A stretch of 64,000 nt of DNA. Origin: Flavobacterium sp. CG_23.5 (GTDB lineage: Bacteria > Bacteroidota > Bacteroidia > Flavobacteriales > Flavobacteriaceae). Location of the stretch: assembly GCF_017875765.1 (NCBI RefSeq), contig NZ_JAGGNA010000001.1:3608253-3672252 (forward strand), in the 5' to 3' direction. Shown piece by piece: positions 25,768 to 34,914 of this stretch. The number at the start of each line of letters is the position of its first letter. Within the stretch, counting starts at the first letter, position 1. The notes under the pieces are model-generated. The model saw only the letters and a list, made by a program, of their open reading frames with translations, was not told the DNA's origin and searched no databases. The position numbers and the translations under genes were made by a program.

Positions 25768-26895
25768 TTATGACAGTATTACTAGGTCAATATTTGATGA
25801 AGATAAATTGTTTAATAATTTATTAAAAATAGTTGTAGATAAAATTACTTTAAATAAACTCAAATGAGGTTTTCCAATACAAACCGTTGTTATCTTTTTT
25901 TGTTCGACTACATTTAAAATAGCATCTGTAATGCTTTTATTTTCTATTTTGATGACTTCAGCTCCTAATTGTGTTGCTAATTTGAAATTATTAATCAAAT
26001 GCCGTTGCTTGTCTAAAGCTATTGTATCGGAACTTTCATTTGGCGTTTCCACATACAAAACATACCATTTGCAATTGTAATAACTTGCAAGACGTGCCGC
26101 TTTTCGAATTACAATTTTAGCTCTTTTATCATTACTACTGATACAAGCTAGTAGTTTTTCGTGACGCAAAGCTAGATTTTTCGGCACTTCATTTTCGACT
26201 TTCCGAACGACTTGGCTGGCCACTTCTTTTAAAGCCAATTCCCGCAGTTGCAAAATTTGGTCTGATTTGAAGAAGTTATTCAAAGCAGTCTGAATTTTGT
26301 CTGCTGTATAAATTTTTCCTTCCTTAAGACGTGTAATCAAATCTTCCGAAGTCAAATCGATGTTGACAACTTCATCTGCCATTCGCAAGACGTTATCCGG
26401 AATTCGTTCCTGAACATCTATATTTGTAATCTTTTTGACATCTTCATTCAAACTCTCGATATGCTGAATATTTACGGCCGAAATGATGTTAATTCCTGCT
26501 TCGAGTATTTCCAGTACATCTTGCCACCGCTTCTCGTTTTTACTGCCTTCGATATTTGTATGCGCTAACTCATCGATAATCACTACTTCGGGACGCAAAT
26601 TAATAATGGCCTGCACATCCATCTCTTCCAATTGCTTGCCTTTGTAAAAAATAGTACGTCTCGGAATAACGGGCAAACCTTCGAGCAATTCATGCGTTTC
26701 GGCTCGATTGTGCGTTTCAATATATCCAATTTTTACATCGATACCATTTTTCAAAAGCGTGTGTGCTTCCTGCAGCATACGAAACGTCTTTCCCACACCG
26801 GCACTCATGCCAATATAGACTTTAAACTTTCCCCTTCGCGATTTCTGAATTAAATCAAGAAAGTGTTTGACGTTATTTTCTTTTTCGTTGTCCAT
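25768..26895 (-). CDS. kdpD: KdpD-like sensor protein, N-terminal half only
   Basis: The 375-residue protein has the KdpD domain with its Walker A loop (GMSAGVGKT), DELAHTNIEGSKNEKRWQDV, and then a universal-stress-protein-like domain (about 245-375, KLLACISSNDKRAKIVIRKA). It ends before the membrane and kinase parts found in E. coli KdpD, the split form usual in Bacteroidota. It would sense potassium or c-di-AMP and act on the next-encoded kinase (17 bp apart). The partner role is inferred from gene order. Confidence 0.93.
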   Translation of the reverse strand: MDNEKENNVKHFLDLIQKSRRGKFKVYIGMSAGVGKTFRMLQEAHTLLKNGIDVKIGYIETHNRAETHELLEGLPVIPRRTIFYKGKQLEEMDVQAIINLRPEVVIIDELAHTNIEGSKNEKRWQDVLEILEAGINIISAVNIQHIESLNEDVKKITNIDVQERIPDNVLRMADEVVNIDLTSEDLITRLKEGKIYTADKIQTALNNFFKSDQILQLRELALKEVASQVVRKVENEVPKNLALRHEKLLACISSNDKRAKIVIRKAARLASYYNCKWYVLYVETPNESSDTIALDKQRHLINNFKLATQLGAEVIKIENKSITDAILNVVEQKKITTVCIGKPHLSLFKVILSTTIFNKLLNNLSSSNIDLVILS

Positions 26896-26987
26896 AAATA
26901 TTTAGAAAACAATAAAATTAAAAGAATAAACCATTGAGAAATTAAGCTAATTAAGACGTAAAACTTAATTTCTTAATGGTTTAACAA

Positions 26988-28064
26988 TTAAAACGAAATC
27001 GCCAACGAAGTCGTTAAAAAGGTATTTTGGTTTGTTGGATTATCGTTCTTTAAAAATATAGCATCTTTGCTGTTCAAATTTCGGGCTTCTATTCTAAACA
27101 TAACATTATCTGCAACTAAATAATCAAAATTAGCCGAAAATCCATAGGTTTTAAAGCCGTTTGGGGTTCCCGTTGCGATAATCACGCCTTGCTTGTCTTG
27201 ATAATATTCGCCTCTTGCCGACAATTGGATTTTAGCGGTAGGATTATATTGTGCCATTACAATTGGCGAATACCAAATATCGTAAGTACTACTGCCTTTA
27301 GTAGTTTGCTGTGCGCCAATATCAAAACCTGCAATTACACTCGTTTTTTCAGACACTTTAAACTGTCCGTAAAAATTATTGAAATAACGCCATTTTCTGT
27401 TAATATCCGGTTGCTCATTTCCAATGTAAGTACTCCAATTCAATGCCATTTTTGCAGTTGGCTTATAAGTAACTTGCGTTCCAAAAGCCGGCGTTTGATT
27501 GCCATCTATTTTCTGAATTCGTTGCCAGCCGTTCAAATACATCACAGCCAAATACCATTTCTCCGATTTTGAAGTATACCCAATTTTAACTCCTGCTTCA
27601 TAATAAGGCGAATTTTCCGCCAAAATGCTTCGGGTCAAATTCATGCAATCTTTCCCGATTGCACTTTCGAAACCAATATGCGCAGGCATAATTCCCGCAT
27701 CAATCCATAAATTTTGGTCTTTAGAAATCTTCACGCCAACATTGGCTTCATAAACATTTTTTAATAAACCAGGCTCTGCAGCCAAATTGTATTGGGGATA
27801 AGTTCCTGCCATTAAAGCAAAATTAGCACGAACATTGTCCTTCGCATAATTCACTTTTGCAAGCCCCAAATTCAGGTTCAATTCATTATGTTTGTTGTGA
27901 CTGTAAAAAAATCCAGGTCGCAAATGATTATCCGGATTCCCGAAATCATAACTGTAATACGTTTCTAAATACCCCGAAAACGTAAACGGACTTGGCGCTT
28001 TTTCTTGCGCATTACTTGTTGTAAACCATAAAGCTATTAAAGCTGTAATTATAATTCTTTTCAT
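26988..28064 (-). CDS. Outer-membrane porin in the kdp operon (BBP2/OmpL-like)
   Basis: The 358-residue protein has a signal peptide (about 1-19, ending SNAQ) and alternating beta-strand sequence throughout (FTFSGYLETYYSYDF at the start, TSLAISF at the end), typical of putative beta-barrel porin-2. In flavobacterial kdp loci a porin of this type sits between KdpC and KdpD and may admit potassium. A repeat-rich 166-bp gap separates it from kdpC. Confidence 0.85.
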   Translation of the reverse strand: MKRIIITALIALWFTTSNAQEKAPSPFTFSGYLETYYSYDFGNPDNHLRPGFFYSHNKHNELNLNLGLAKVNYAKDNVRANFALMAGTYPQYNLAAEPGLLKNVYEANVGVKISKDQNLWIDAGIMPAHIGFESAIGKDCMNLTRSILAENSPYYEAGVKIGYTSKSEKWYLAVMYLNGWQRIQKIDGNQTPAFGTQVTYKPTAKMALNWSTYIGNEQPDINRKWRYFNNFYGQFKVSEKTSVIAGFDIGAQQTTKGSSTYDIWYSPIVMAQYNPTAKIQLSARGEYYQDKQGVIIATGTPNGFKTYGFSANFDYLVADNVMFRIEARNLNSKDAIFLKNDNPTNQNTFLTTSLAISF

Positions 28065-28084
28065 TTTATTTTATTTTTTGGAGC

Positions 28085-28214
28085 TAATCCAGCACACGAG
28101 GCGAAGACGAACTGGCGAAGCAATTCGTTACAATCTTTTTGGCTCGAAAAAAAAACGAGCCAAAAAGGATTTCCACTACTACCTGCCTATCGGCAGACAG
28201 GTCTGGGCGAGGAC
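28085..28214. repeat. Intergenic palindromic repeat inside the kdp operon
   Basis: TTTTTGGCTCG and CGAGCCAAAAA pair around an A-run (about 28136-28168), and CCTGCC...GGCAG...CAGGT forms a second nested palindrome (28178-28202). The sequence resembles a common flavobacterial intergenic repeat. It may form a partial transcription stop between kdpC and the porin. Confidence 0.6.
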
Positions 28215-28230
28215 ATTTTTGTTCTAATTT

Positions 28231-28785
28231 TTATTTTAATTCATCCAAAGCCACATTTAATTCTAAAACATTTACTGTTGAAGTTCCCATTAATGTTGGC
28301 TTATTGATTTTGGTTTCCATCAAAGTTTTTACTTTTTCTTCTGATAATTTTCTTTCTTTTGCCACTCTTTTCACCTGAATCAAAGCTCCTTCCGGCGAAA
28401 TATTCGGATCCAATCCACTTCCGGAAGCGGTGACCATATCCGATGGGATTTGGGACTTTTTCAAATAAGGATGCACAATTAAAAAGGTATCAATTCTTTT
28501 TTGGACTAAGGCCAGATAATCCGCATTGCTCGGTCCTTTATTACTTCCTGCACTTCCTGCAGCATTGTAATCAACTGCTGAAGGTCGTCCCCAAAAATAA
28601 TTGGATTTGTCAAATTTCTGTCCAATTTTCTGGTAACCTACCACTTTTCCGTTAACCGAAATAGTTTCTCCTTTCCCCTGATTTGGGGCAAACTGTGCAA
28701 TTCCATATATCGCTAAAGGATAAATGACTGCAAATATAACAACGATTAAAAACGTAAATTTAAGTACTGAAAATATATTTTTCAT
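28231..28785 (-). CDS. kdpC: Potassium-transporting ATPase subunit KdpC
   Basis: This is the accessory subunit that stabilises KdpB and helps ATP binding. The 184-residue protein has one N-terminal span (FLIVVIFAVIYPLAIYGIAQ), then the periplasmic domain with FWGRPSAVDYNAAGSAGSNK and DPNISPEGALIQVKRVAKER. I use the ATG at 28785; a TTG at 28806 would add seven residues. It follows kdpB by 52 bp. Confidence 0.95.
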   Translation of the reverse strand: MKNIFSVLKFTFLIVVIFAVIYPLAIYGIAQFAPNQGKGETISVNGKVVGYQKIGQKFDKSNYFWGRPSAVDYNAAGSAGSNKGPSNADYLALVQKRIDTFLIVHPYLKKSQIPSDMVTASGSGLDPNISPEGALIQVKRVAKERKLSEEKVKTLMETKINKPTLMGTSTVNVLELNVALDELK

Positions 28786-28837
28786 TTTAATATTTTTTAT
28801 AAACAAAACCGATTTTAAAATCCGGTTTTGTTCGATT

Positions 28838-30871
28838 TTACATAAATAAAGCCACTACTAAATCAATCAATTTAATTCCGATAAAAGGGACAATCAATCC
28901 ACCCAATCCATAAATCAAAAGATTTCTTTTTAAAATCGCGCTCGCTCCAATTGGTTTGTAATCAACCCCTCTTAAAGCTAGCGGAATCAATATCGGAATA
29001 ATAATTGCATTGAAAATCACTGCTGATAAAATAGCACTTTCCGGACTGTGAAGTCGCATGATATTTAAACCTTCCAAGGCTGGAATAGCAGTGATGAAAA
29101 GTGCTGGAACAATCGCAAAATATTTGGCAACATCATTTGCAATAGAGAAAGTCGTAAGTGTTCCTCGGGTCATCAATAATTGTTTTCCAATTTCTATGAT
29201 TTCAATTAACTTGGTTGGATCATTGTCTAAATCGACCATGTTTCCGGCTTCTTTGGCAGCTTGTGTTCCGCTGTTCATTGCAACGCCTACATCGGCTTGC
29301 GCCAATGCCGGTGCGTCATTTGTACCATCACCCATCATCGCTACGAGTTTTCCGAGTTGTTGTTCGTTTTTGATGTAGTTCATTTTGTCTTCCGGTTTGG
29401 CTTCGGCAATAAAATCATCTACACCGGCGGCTTCCGCAATAAATTTGGCAGTCAATGGATTATCTCCGGTAACCATTACCGTTTTTACACCCATTTTTCG
29501 CAAACGGTCAAAACGTTCTTTCATTCCCGTTTTGATAATATCCTGCAATTCGATAACACCCTGAATTTGATTGTCCTTGATGACCACCAATGGCGTTCCT
29601 CCCAAAGAAGAAATATCAATTACTTTTTGTGCGGTATCCACGGGAAATGAGTTTCCGCCTTCTTTTGCAATATTCTTAGCGGCATCTTGCGCCCCTTTTC
29701 TAATGTTGGTTCCATCTTTCAAAATCACGCCGCTTGTTCTGGTTTCGGCAGTAAATTTGATCAAAGTAGACCCTTCAACAGATAATTTATGAGCAATTTC
29801 AATTCCAGCCAATTCGACAATACTTTTTCCTTCTGGGGTATCATCTGCAAGCGAACTCAAAACAGAATATTTTATAAAATCTTCTGCACTAACTCCTTTT
29901 GACGGATAAAAATTGGTCGCTTTTCTGTTTCCGATCGTGATGGTTCCAGTTTTATCTAAAAGCAAAACATCAATATCTCCAGCTGTTTCTACTGCCTTCC
30001 CAGATTTTGTGATTACATTGGCACGCAATGCTCTATCCATTCCTGCAATTCCAATGGCCGAAAGTAAACCTCCAATTGTAGTTGGAATTAAACATACAAA
30101 CAACGAAATAAAAGCTGCGATTGTAATTGGTGCATTAGCGTAATCGGCAAAAGGTTTTAGCGTTACGCAAACAATCACGAAGATTAAAGTAAACGCTGCT
30201 AACAAAATTGTCAGTGCAATTTCGTTTGGTGTTTTCTGACGGCTTGCCCCTTCAACCAAGGCAATCATTTTGTCCAAAAAGCTTTCGCCTGGTTCCGAAG
30301 TCACAATGACTTTGATTTTGTCAGACAACACTTTTGTCCCGCCGGTTACTGATGATTTATCACCGCCTGCTTCACGAATTACCGGAGCACTTTCTCCTGT
30401 AATAGCGCTCTCGTCAATGGTGGCCAGACCTTCGATTATTTCACCGTCAGTGGCAATTAAATCGCCAGCTTCACAGATAAAAACATCTCCTTTTTTCAGT
30501 TCAGATGAACTGATATTTTTGATTTCGCCATTAGGCAAAACTTGTCTTGCCGGAGTTTCTTCACGTGTTTTTCGCAAACTGTCAGCTTGTGCTTTTCCTC
30601 TGGCTTCGGCGATTGCTTCGGCAAAATTGGCGAATAAAAGGGTAGCCAATAAAATTAAAAACACAATAAAATTATAAATAAAACTACCTTGATTTTGTGC
30701 GCCGAATAAAATGGCAATACAAACGACAAGCATGATGGCAGTTCCTATTTCAACGGTAAACATTACCGGATTTTTGAACATTACTTTTGGGTTAAGCTTT
30801 ACAAAAGATTGCACTAGAGCATCTTTTACTTGCTTACTCTCAAATAATGAATTGGAATTATTTTTAGTCAT
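28838..30871 (-). CDS. kdpB: Potassium-transporting P-type ATPase KdpB
   Basis: The 677-residue catalytic subunit hydrolyses ATP to drive potassium import with KdpA. It has the phosphorylation motif DKTGTIT (about residue 307), TGES in the actuator, [20 protein letters not shown] and the hinge [20 protein letters not shown], plus the expected spans. Length and motifs match the family and the frame is intact. It starts 9 bp after the kdpA stop. Confidence 0.97.
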   Translation of the reverse strand: MTKNNSNSLFESKQVKDALVQSFVKLNPKVMFKNPVMFTVEIGTAIMLVVCIAILFGAQNQGSFIYNFIVFLILLATLLFANFAEAIAEARGKAQADSLRKTREETPARQVLPNGEIKNISSSELKKGDVFICEAGDLIATDGEIIEGLATIDESAITGESAPVIREAGGDKSSVTGGTKVLSDKIKVIVTSEPGESFLDKMIALVEGASRQKTPNEIALTILLAAFTLIFVIVCVTLKPFADYANAPITIAAFISLFVCLIPTTIGGLLSAIGIAGMDRALRANVITKSGKAVETAGDIDVLLLDKTGTITIGNRKATNFYPSKGVSAEDFIKYSVLSSLADDTPEGKSIVELAGIEIAHKLSVEGSTLIKFTAETRTSGVILKDGTNIRKGAQDAAKNIAKEGGNSFPVDTAQKVIDISSLGGTPLVVIKDNQIQGVIELQDIIKTGMKERFDRLRKMGVKTVMVTGDNPLTAKFIAEAAGVDDFIAEAKPEDKMNYIKNEQQLGKLVAMMGDGTNDAPALAQADVGVAMNSGTQAAKEAGNMVDLDNDPTKLIEIIEIGKQLLMTRGTLTTFSIANDVAKYFAIVPALFITAIPALEGLNIMRLHSPESAILSAVIFNAIIIPILIPLALRGVDYKPIGASAILKRNLLIYGLGGLIVPFIGIKLIDLVVALFM

Positions 30872-30880
30872 TTTGATTTA

Positions 30881-32602
30881 TTATTTTAATGAAAAGTATT
30901 CTGCCAATGGTCCTAAAGCCAATGCAGGGAAGAACGATAGAGCAGCAATAATGGCGATTACAGCAAAAACCATTATACCAAAAATTGTAGTGTCAGTTTT
31001 TAAAGTTCCGGCGCTTTCAGGAATGTATTTTTTGTTGGCTAATAATCCTGCTATGGCTAATGGACCAATAATCGGGATGAATCTTCCCAGTAATAAGACA
31101 ATTCCGGTTGTGATATTCCAAAACGGATTATTGTCGCCCAAGCCTTCAAAACCAGAACCATTATTGGCAGCACTCGATGTGAATTCGTATAGCATTTCAG
31201 AAAATCCGTGATGGCCAGGATTGTTCAGCCAACCCGTTGCATTACCGCTAAACCAATAACCCATTGCGGTATTATTTGCAGCAAAATAAGAAGCCAAAGC
31301 GGTTCCTGCCAAAATCAAAAATGGGTGCAGAATAGCAATGAAAGCGGCAATTTTAACTTCACGCGCTTCTATTTTTTTTCCTAAAAATTCAGGTGTTCGA
31401 CCTACCATTAAACCTGATATGAATACGGCAAGAATAATGAAAATATAGAAATTTAAAAATCCAACGCCACAGCCACCATAAAATGCATTGACCATCATGG
31501 CAAGCAATTGCATTGCACCAGACATTGGCATTGAGCTGTCATGCATACTGTTGACAGAACCCGTAGAAATTACAGTAGTTGCAATACTCCAAAATCCTGA
31601 AATGGCTGGGCCAAAACGAACTTCTTTCCCTTCCATAGCACCGGATATTTGACTAACTCCCATTTTTGCAATGGCAGGATTTCCATTTAATTCACTGCTG
31701 ATTGTTGGAATAACCAAGAGCAAGAAACCGAGAGTCATAACCCCAAAAATAACATAAGACAATTTCTTTTTCTTTAAATAAAAACCTAGAGCAAAAATCA
31801 TGGCAAACGGAATGATTAATTGCGCCCACAATTCGACTGCATCGGTAAAATACGTTGGGTTTTCTAATGGATGTGCTGAGTTGGCTCCAAAAAAACCTCC
31901 GCCGTTAGTTCCAATATGCTTAATTCCAATAAAAGCAGCGGCTGGTCCTCTGGAAACTTCAACAGTATCGCCTTGCAAAGTGGTGATTTTGTCTTTTCCT
32001 TTAAAGGTCATCGGAGTTCCGCTGAATACCAAAATCACAGCTACAATTGCGGAAAGTGGTAATAAAATCCGGGTGCAACTTTTGATGAAATAATTGTAGA
32101 AATTCCCCAATTGATTGGTCGTTCTTTCACGCATGGCATTAAAAACCATTGCTGCTGCTGCCATTCCCACACCTGCCGAAACAAATTGCAAGAACATTAA
32201 GAACATTTGTGATAAGTAAGATAGCCCAGTTTCTCCGGAATAATGTTGCAAATTACAATTGACTACAAACGAAATAGCGGTGTTAAAAGCTAAATCGGGA
32301 GTCATTGATGGATTATTATCTGGATTTAATGGTAATGCTCCTTGTGATAGCAAAACGATAAAGCAAAGAAAGAACCAAACCATATTGACAGTCAAAAGTG
32401 CTTTCAAATGTTGTTTCCAGTTCATTTTTTCCGTAGCATTGATACCGCTAATTTTGAAAATTAGTTTCTCAATTGGATTAAAAATAGGGTCTAAAAAAGT
32501 ACGGTCTCCAGTAAAAACTTTAGCAATATATTTTCCGACTGGAATTGCTAAAATGATGGTGAGGAGAAAGACGATTATTACCCCAAGTATTTCTGTGTTC
32601 AT
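30881..32602 (-). CDS. kdpA: Potassium channel subunit KdpA
   Basis: The 573-residue membrane protein forms the ion path. It has the selectivity-filter-like repeats (NTAISFVVNCNLQHYSGETG, GGFFGANSAHPLENPT, NAFYGGCGVGFLNFYI, SAANNGSGFEGLGDNNPFWN) and about ten spans. Starting ATG at 32602. It is preceded by three tiny membrane proteins and followed at once by kdpB. The frame is complete. Confidence 0.97.
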   Translation of the reverse strand: MNTEILGVIIVFLLTIILAIPVGKYIAKVFTGDRTFLDPIFNPIEKLIFKISGINATEKMNWKQHLKALLTVNMVWFFLCFIVLLSQGALPLNPDNNPSMTPDLAFNTAISFVVNCNLQHYSGETGLSYLSQMFLMFLQFVSAGVGMAAAAMVFNAMRERTTNQLGNFYNYFIKSCTRILLPLSAIVAVILVFSGTPMTFKGKDKITTLQGDTVEVSRGPAAAFIGIKHIGTNGGGFFGANSAHPLENPTYFTDAVELWAQLIIPFAMIFALGFYLKKKKLSYVIFGVMTLGFLLLVIPTISSELNGNPAIAKMGVSQISGAMEGKEVRFGPAISGFWSIATTVISTGSVNSMHDSSMPMSGAMQLLAMMVNAFYGGCGVGFLNFYIFIILAVFISGLMVGRTPEFLGKKIEAREVKIAAFIAILHPFLILAGTALASYFAANNTAMGYWFSGNATGWLNNPGHHGFSEMLYEFTSSAANNGSGFEGLGDNNPFWNITTGIVLLLGRFIPIIGPLAIAGLLANKKYIPESAGTLKTDTTIFGIMVFAVIAIIAALSFFPALALGPLAEYFSLK

Positions 32603-32609
32603 AAATTAA

Positions 32610-32723
32610 TTATTTGGTGTTAAGGACTAAATGGATTTTCAAAAACGCAACGTAAACCAATGCAATAGCAATAAGCCATGCTAAAATAATAAGGGTCATT
32701 TTTTCATTTTTTGCCTTTTTCAT
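32610..32723 (-). CDS. 37-residue membrane protein of the kdp operon
   Basis: MKKAKNEKMTLIILAWLIAI continues into ALVYVAFLKIHLVLNTK: a single transmembrane helix flanked by charged ends. It starts 3 bp past the KdpF stop and ends 7 bp before KdpA. A short membrane peptide between kdpF and kdpA is seen in flavobacterial kdp operons. Its role may resemble that of KdpF. Confidence 0.65.
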   Translation of the reverse strand: MKKAKNEKMTLIILAWLIAIALVYVAFLKIHLVLNTK

Positions 32724-32725
32724 TT

Positions 32726-32803
32726 TTAAAATTTTTCTGGTTTTATTAATACATAAACCAAATAGCCAAATACGGCTAGAGCGACAATAAATAGTGCTAT
32801 CAT
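32726..32803 (-). CDS. kdpF: Potassium-transporting ATPase subunit KdpF
   Basis: The 25-residue frame MIALFIVALAVFGYLVYVLI then KPEKF matches KdpF, the small lipid-like stabilising peptide of the Kdp complex, in length, single membrane span and the ending KPEKF. It is directly between the other two tiny frames on the same strand. Confidence 0.85.
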   Translation of the reverse strand: MIALFIVALAVFGYLVYVLIKPEKF

Positions 32804-32806
32804 AAT

Positions 32807-32893
32807 TTAGATTTTTTCAAAAAATTCAACAGATTTAAAACAAATCGCAAACAGCAAAAAGGCTAATGCGGATAAAAGAATAATACTTATCAT
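32807..32893 (-). CDS. 28-residue membrane peptide upstream of kdpF
   Basis: MISIILLSALAFLLFAICFK then SVEFFEKI is a single hydrophobic helix followed by a charged tail. It sits 3 bp before KdpF on the same strand, and its position and spacing suggest a translated gene. The function is unknown. Confidence 0.5.
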   Translation of the reverse strand: MISIILLSALAFLLFAICFKSVEFFEKI

Positions 32894-32910
32894 AGGTATA
32901 AAATTTAAGA

Positions 32911-33192
32911 TTAAACGCTGGAAGCATTAATTTTCTTGATGTATTCTACTTTCAGAGACAGTGGAACTAAATTGGAAATAGTACAATTGCGCAACTTCAT
33001 AAAAGAGGAAACAGAAAATACATATACATTAGAAATTGCATTTTGAGTTTCAATGCTTCCAGTTATAAGTAGTTGTTCAGCCAAAGCCAAACACTTTTTG
33101 GCACGACTTATATTTCCTGAAATAATAGCATTTTTAGTGATTTCAGCAAAACGTTCCGCTTTTCTGTAAATCGTATTCACTTGGTTTTTCAT
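32911..33192 (-). CDS. Hypothetical 93-residue protein at the head of the kdp operon
   Basis: The predicted soluble helical protein (RKAERFAEITKNAIISGNIS, SFMKLRNCTISNLVPLSLKV) occupies the first position of the operon, 17 bp before the tiny frames. A similar small protein is found in this place in related flavobacterial kdp loci, but I cannot give it a name. The start ATG at 33192 lies only 20 bp after a -24/-12 promoter candidate. Confidence 0.7.
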   Translation of the reverse strand: MKNQVNTIYRKAERFAEITKNAIISGNISRAKKCLALAEQLLITGSIETQNAISNVYVFSVSSFMKLRNCTISNLVPLSLKVEYIKKINASSV

Positions 33193-33212
33193 AGGTTGAT
33201 TTAATTTTCATT

Positions 33213-33228
33213 TGCATTGCCTATGCCA
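33213..33228 (-). promoter_or_regulatory. Sigma-54 (-24/-12) promoter candidate for the kdp operon
   Basis: On the minus strand TGGCATAGGCAATGCA has GG at the -24 and GC at the -12 place, exactly 12 bp apart (consensus TGGCAC...TTGC). It lies immediately before the first gene of the operon, and the NtrC-type activator at 34915-36258 is of the kind that acts on such promoters. The predicted leader is only about 10 nt, which is unusually short. Confidence 0.55.
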
Positions 33229-33307
33229 AAAGATGTTCCAAAAAAATAGATTTACTGTAAAACATTGCTGTTGAAGACTTATGGTCACGTATGTCAAAAA
33301 ATGGCAT

Positions 33308-33338
33308 AAAAAAAACCTATCATTTTGATAAGGTTTTC
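33308..33338 (-). terminator. Hairpin with T-run upstream of the kdp operon
   Basis: On the minus strand AAAACCTTATC and GATAGGTTTT pair around AAAAT and a run of T follows. It lies 80 bp before the promoter candidate, between two divergent units. It may end an upstream transcript that has been displaced, or serve as insulation. Confidence 0.6.
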
Positions 33339-33533
33339 TCATTATAGTACTATTTGAATCCTATTATTACGATAATTGCTATAAGTTGTGAAAGTCAATT
33401 TTATCAAAATTCAAATTAGTAAATTTACAAAATGAACTAGCATTTATTTTGGATACAACAATCCGAGATTTAGACACATTTTATACATCTGACAAAACGA
33501 CCTTTGTTAAATAATTTGAAAGAAAATATAAAA

Positions 33534-33967
33534 ATGGAAAAATCATTAGAACAAAGAATTCAGCTTCTTGAAGATGTTGAAGCAATTAAAAATTACAAGC
33601 AACTTACGGACATTTTGTTGACTGGGGTTGGAATGGAAAAGAGCCCCAAGATGTTGCACACTTTTTTACGGAAGATGCAACTTTCGAATGTATACCTTTT
33701 GGGATGCATGCTAAAGGCAACAAACAAATTTCTGAGATGCTTGGAAAAAGTTCTACTTTTACCATTGCTCAACACAGTTTTACCAATCCAATTATTGATG
33801 TTGATGGCGATACTGCTACGGGCAAATGGCTTTTATGGGTTGCTGTTAAAGGCATTGAAGCTAATATTTTTTTTGAAAGTGAAGACGTTAAATATACCCG
33901 AACATCAGGAGGCTGGAAAATTCAATCCATTGAATTATTTGTAGCTCAAATGCTAAAAAACATATAA
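33534..33967 (+). pseudogene. Frameshifted SnoaL/NTF2-like protein gene
   Basis: The start MEKSLEQRIQLLEDVEAIKN is in one frame; the rest (ATYGHFVDWGWNGKEPQDVA, then HFFTEDATFECIPFGMHAKG) continues in the next frame up to the stop at 33967. One base appears to be missing near 33590-33595, in the run TTAAAAATTACAA. The combined product of about 143 residues would be a complete SnoaL-like ring-fold protein. It is followed within 10 bp by a second broken gene, so this segment is decaying. A sequencing error is the alternative. Confidence 0.75.
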
Positions 33968-33974
33968 AGGTAAA

Positions 33975-34894
33975 ATGAAAAGCATACACACTAAACCTAT
34001 TAATGTAAATTCAATTTCTGAATTGTATCGTTTAATGGGTTTGCCGAAGCCAAAACATCCTCTAATCAGTCTTATTAAATTAGAGGATGCTTCTACTCCG
34101 ATATTTGATGCTTCAACAAGTTTGATCCTTGATTTTATACTATTTCAATGAAGCGAAATATGAAAAGTAAGTTTAAATATGGGCAGCATTATTATGATTT
34201 TGACGAAGGCGTTTTGGCTTTAATGTCACCAGGACAAATCGTATCTACAGATAACACTGATAATGAATTAGCAACAGGTTGGTGGTTAGTTTTTCATACT
34301 GATTTTATTAGAAATTATCCGTTAGAAAAAATAATTAAAAATTATGGTTTCTTTTCTTATGCTGTGAACGAAGCTTTGCATTTGTCGGACGAAGAAGAAA
34401 AAATGATGGAAAGTATAATGAAAAATATTCAGCTAGAATATCAATCGTCTATTGATCATTACAGCCAAGATGTTATGATTTCGCATCTTGAATTACTGCT
34501 GAATTATAGCAATCGCTTTTACAATAGGTAATTTATAACTCGTAAAGCAGCAAGTAGTGACTTACTAGTAAAGATTAACGATTTACTTACAGACTATTTC
34601 AATAGTAATAAATGTATAGAATTAGGACTTCCAACGGTGCAATATCTTTCAGAAAATCTAACCGTTTCTTCAAATTATTTAAGTGATATGTTGCGAAAAC
34701 TTACGGGGCAAACAACCCAACAGCACATTCATAATAAACTAATAGAAAAGGCAAAGGAAACTTTAACGACAACAAATCTTTCGGTTAGTGAAATTGCTTA
34801 TCAATTAGGATTTGAACAATCTCAATCGTTTAGTAAATTGTTTAAAAAGAAAACTTCAATGACTCCTTTAGAATTTAAACAATCTTTTAACTAG
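33975..34894 (+). pseudogene. Broken AraC-family regulator gene
   Basis: Three pieces in one order form an AraC protein: MKSIHTKPINVNSISELYRL... to about 34135; the middle YTISMKRNMKSKFKYGQHYY... from there to a TAA at 34529-34531; and QYLSENLTVSSNYLSDMLRK... with the HTH to 34894. The first break is a one-base loss in a T-run (about 34133); the second is a single-base nonsense change (CAA to TAA expected). Two different lesions make decay more likely than sequencing error. The intact protein would have about 305 residues. Confidence 0.82.
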
Positions 34895-34914
34895 TACAAA
34901 AAAGAAGAAAAATT

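Noticed and set aside
30711..31211. 166-codon plus-strand frame across the kdpA/kdpB junction
   Set aside because: Complement of two well-conserved genes; no independent evidence.
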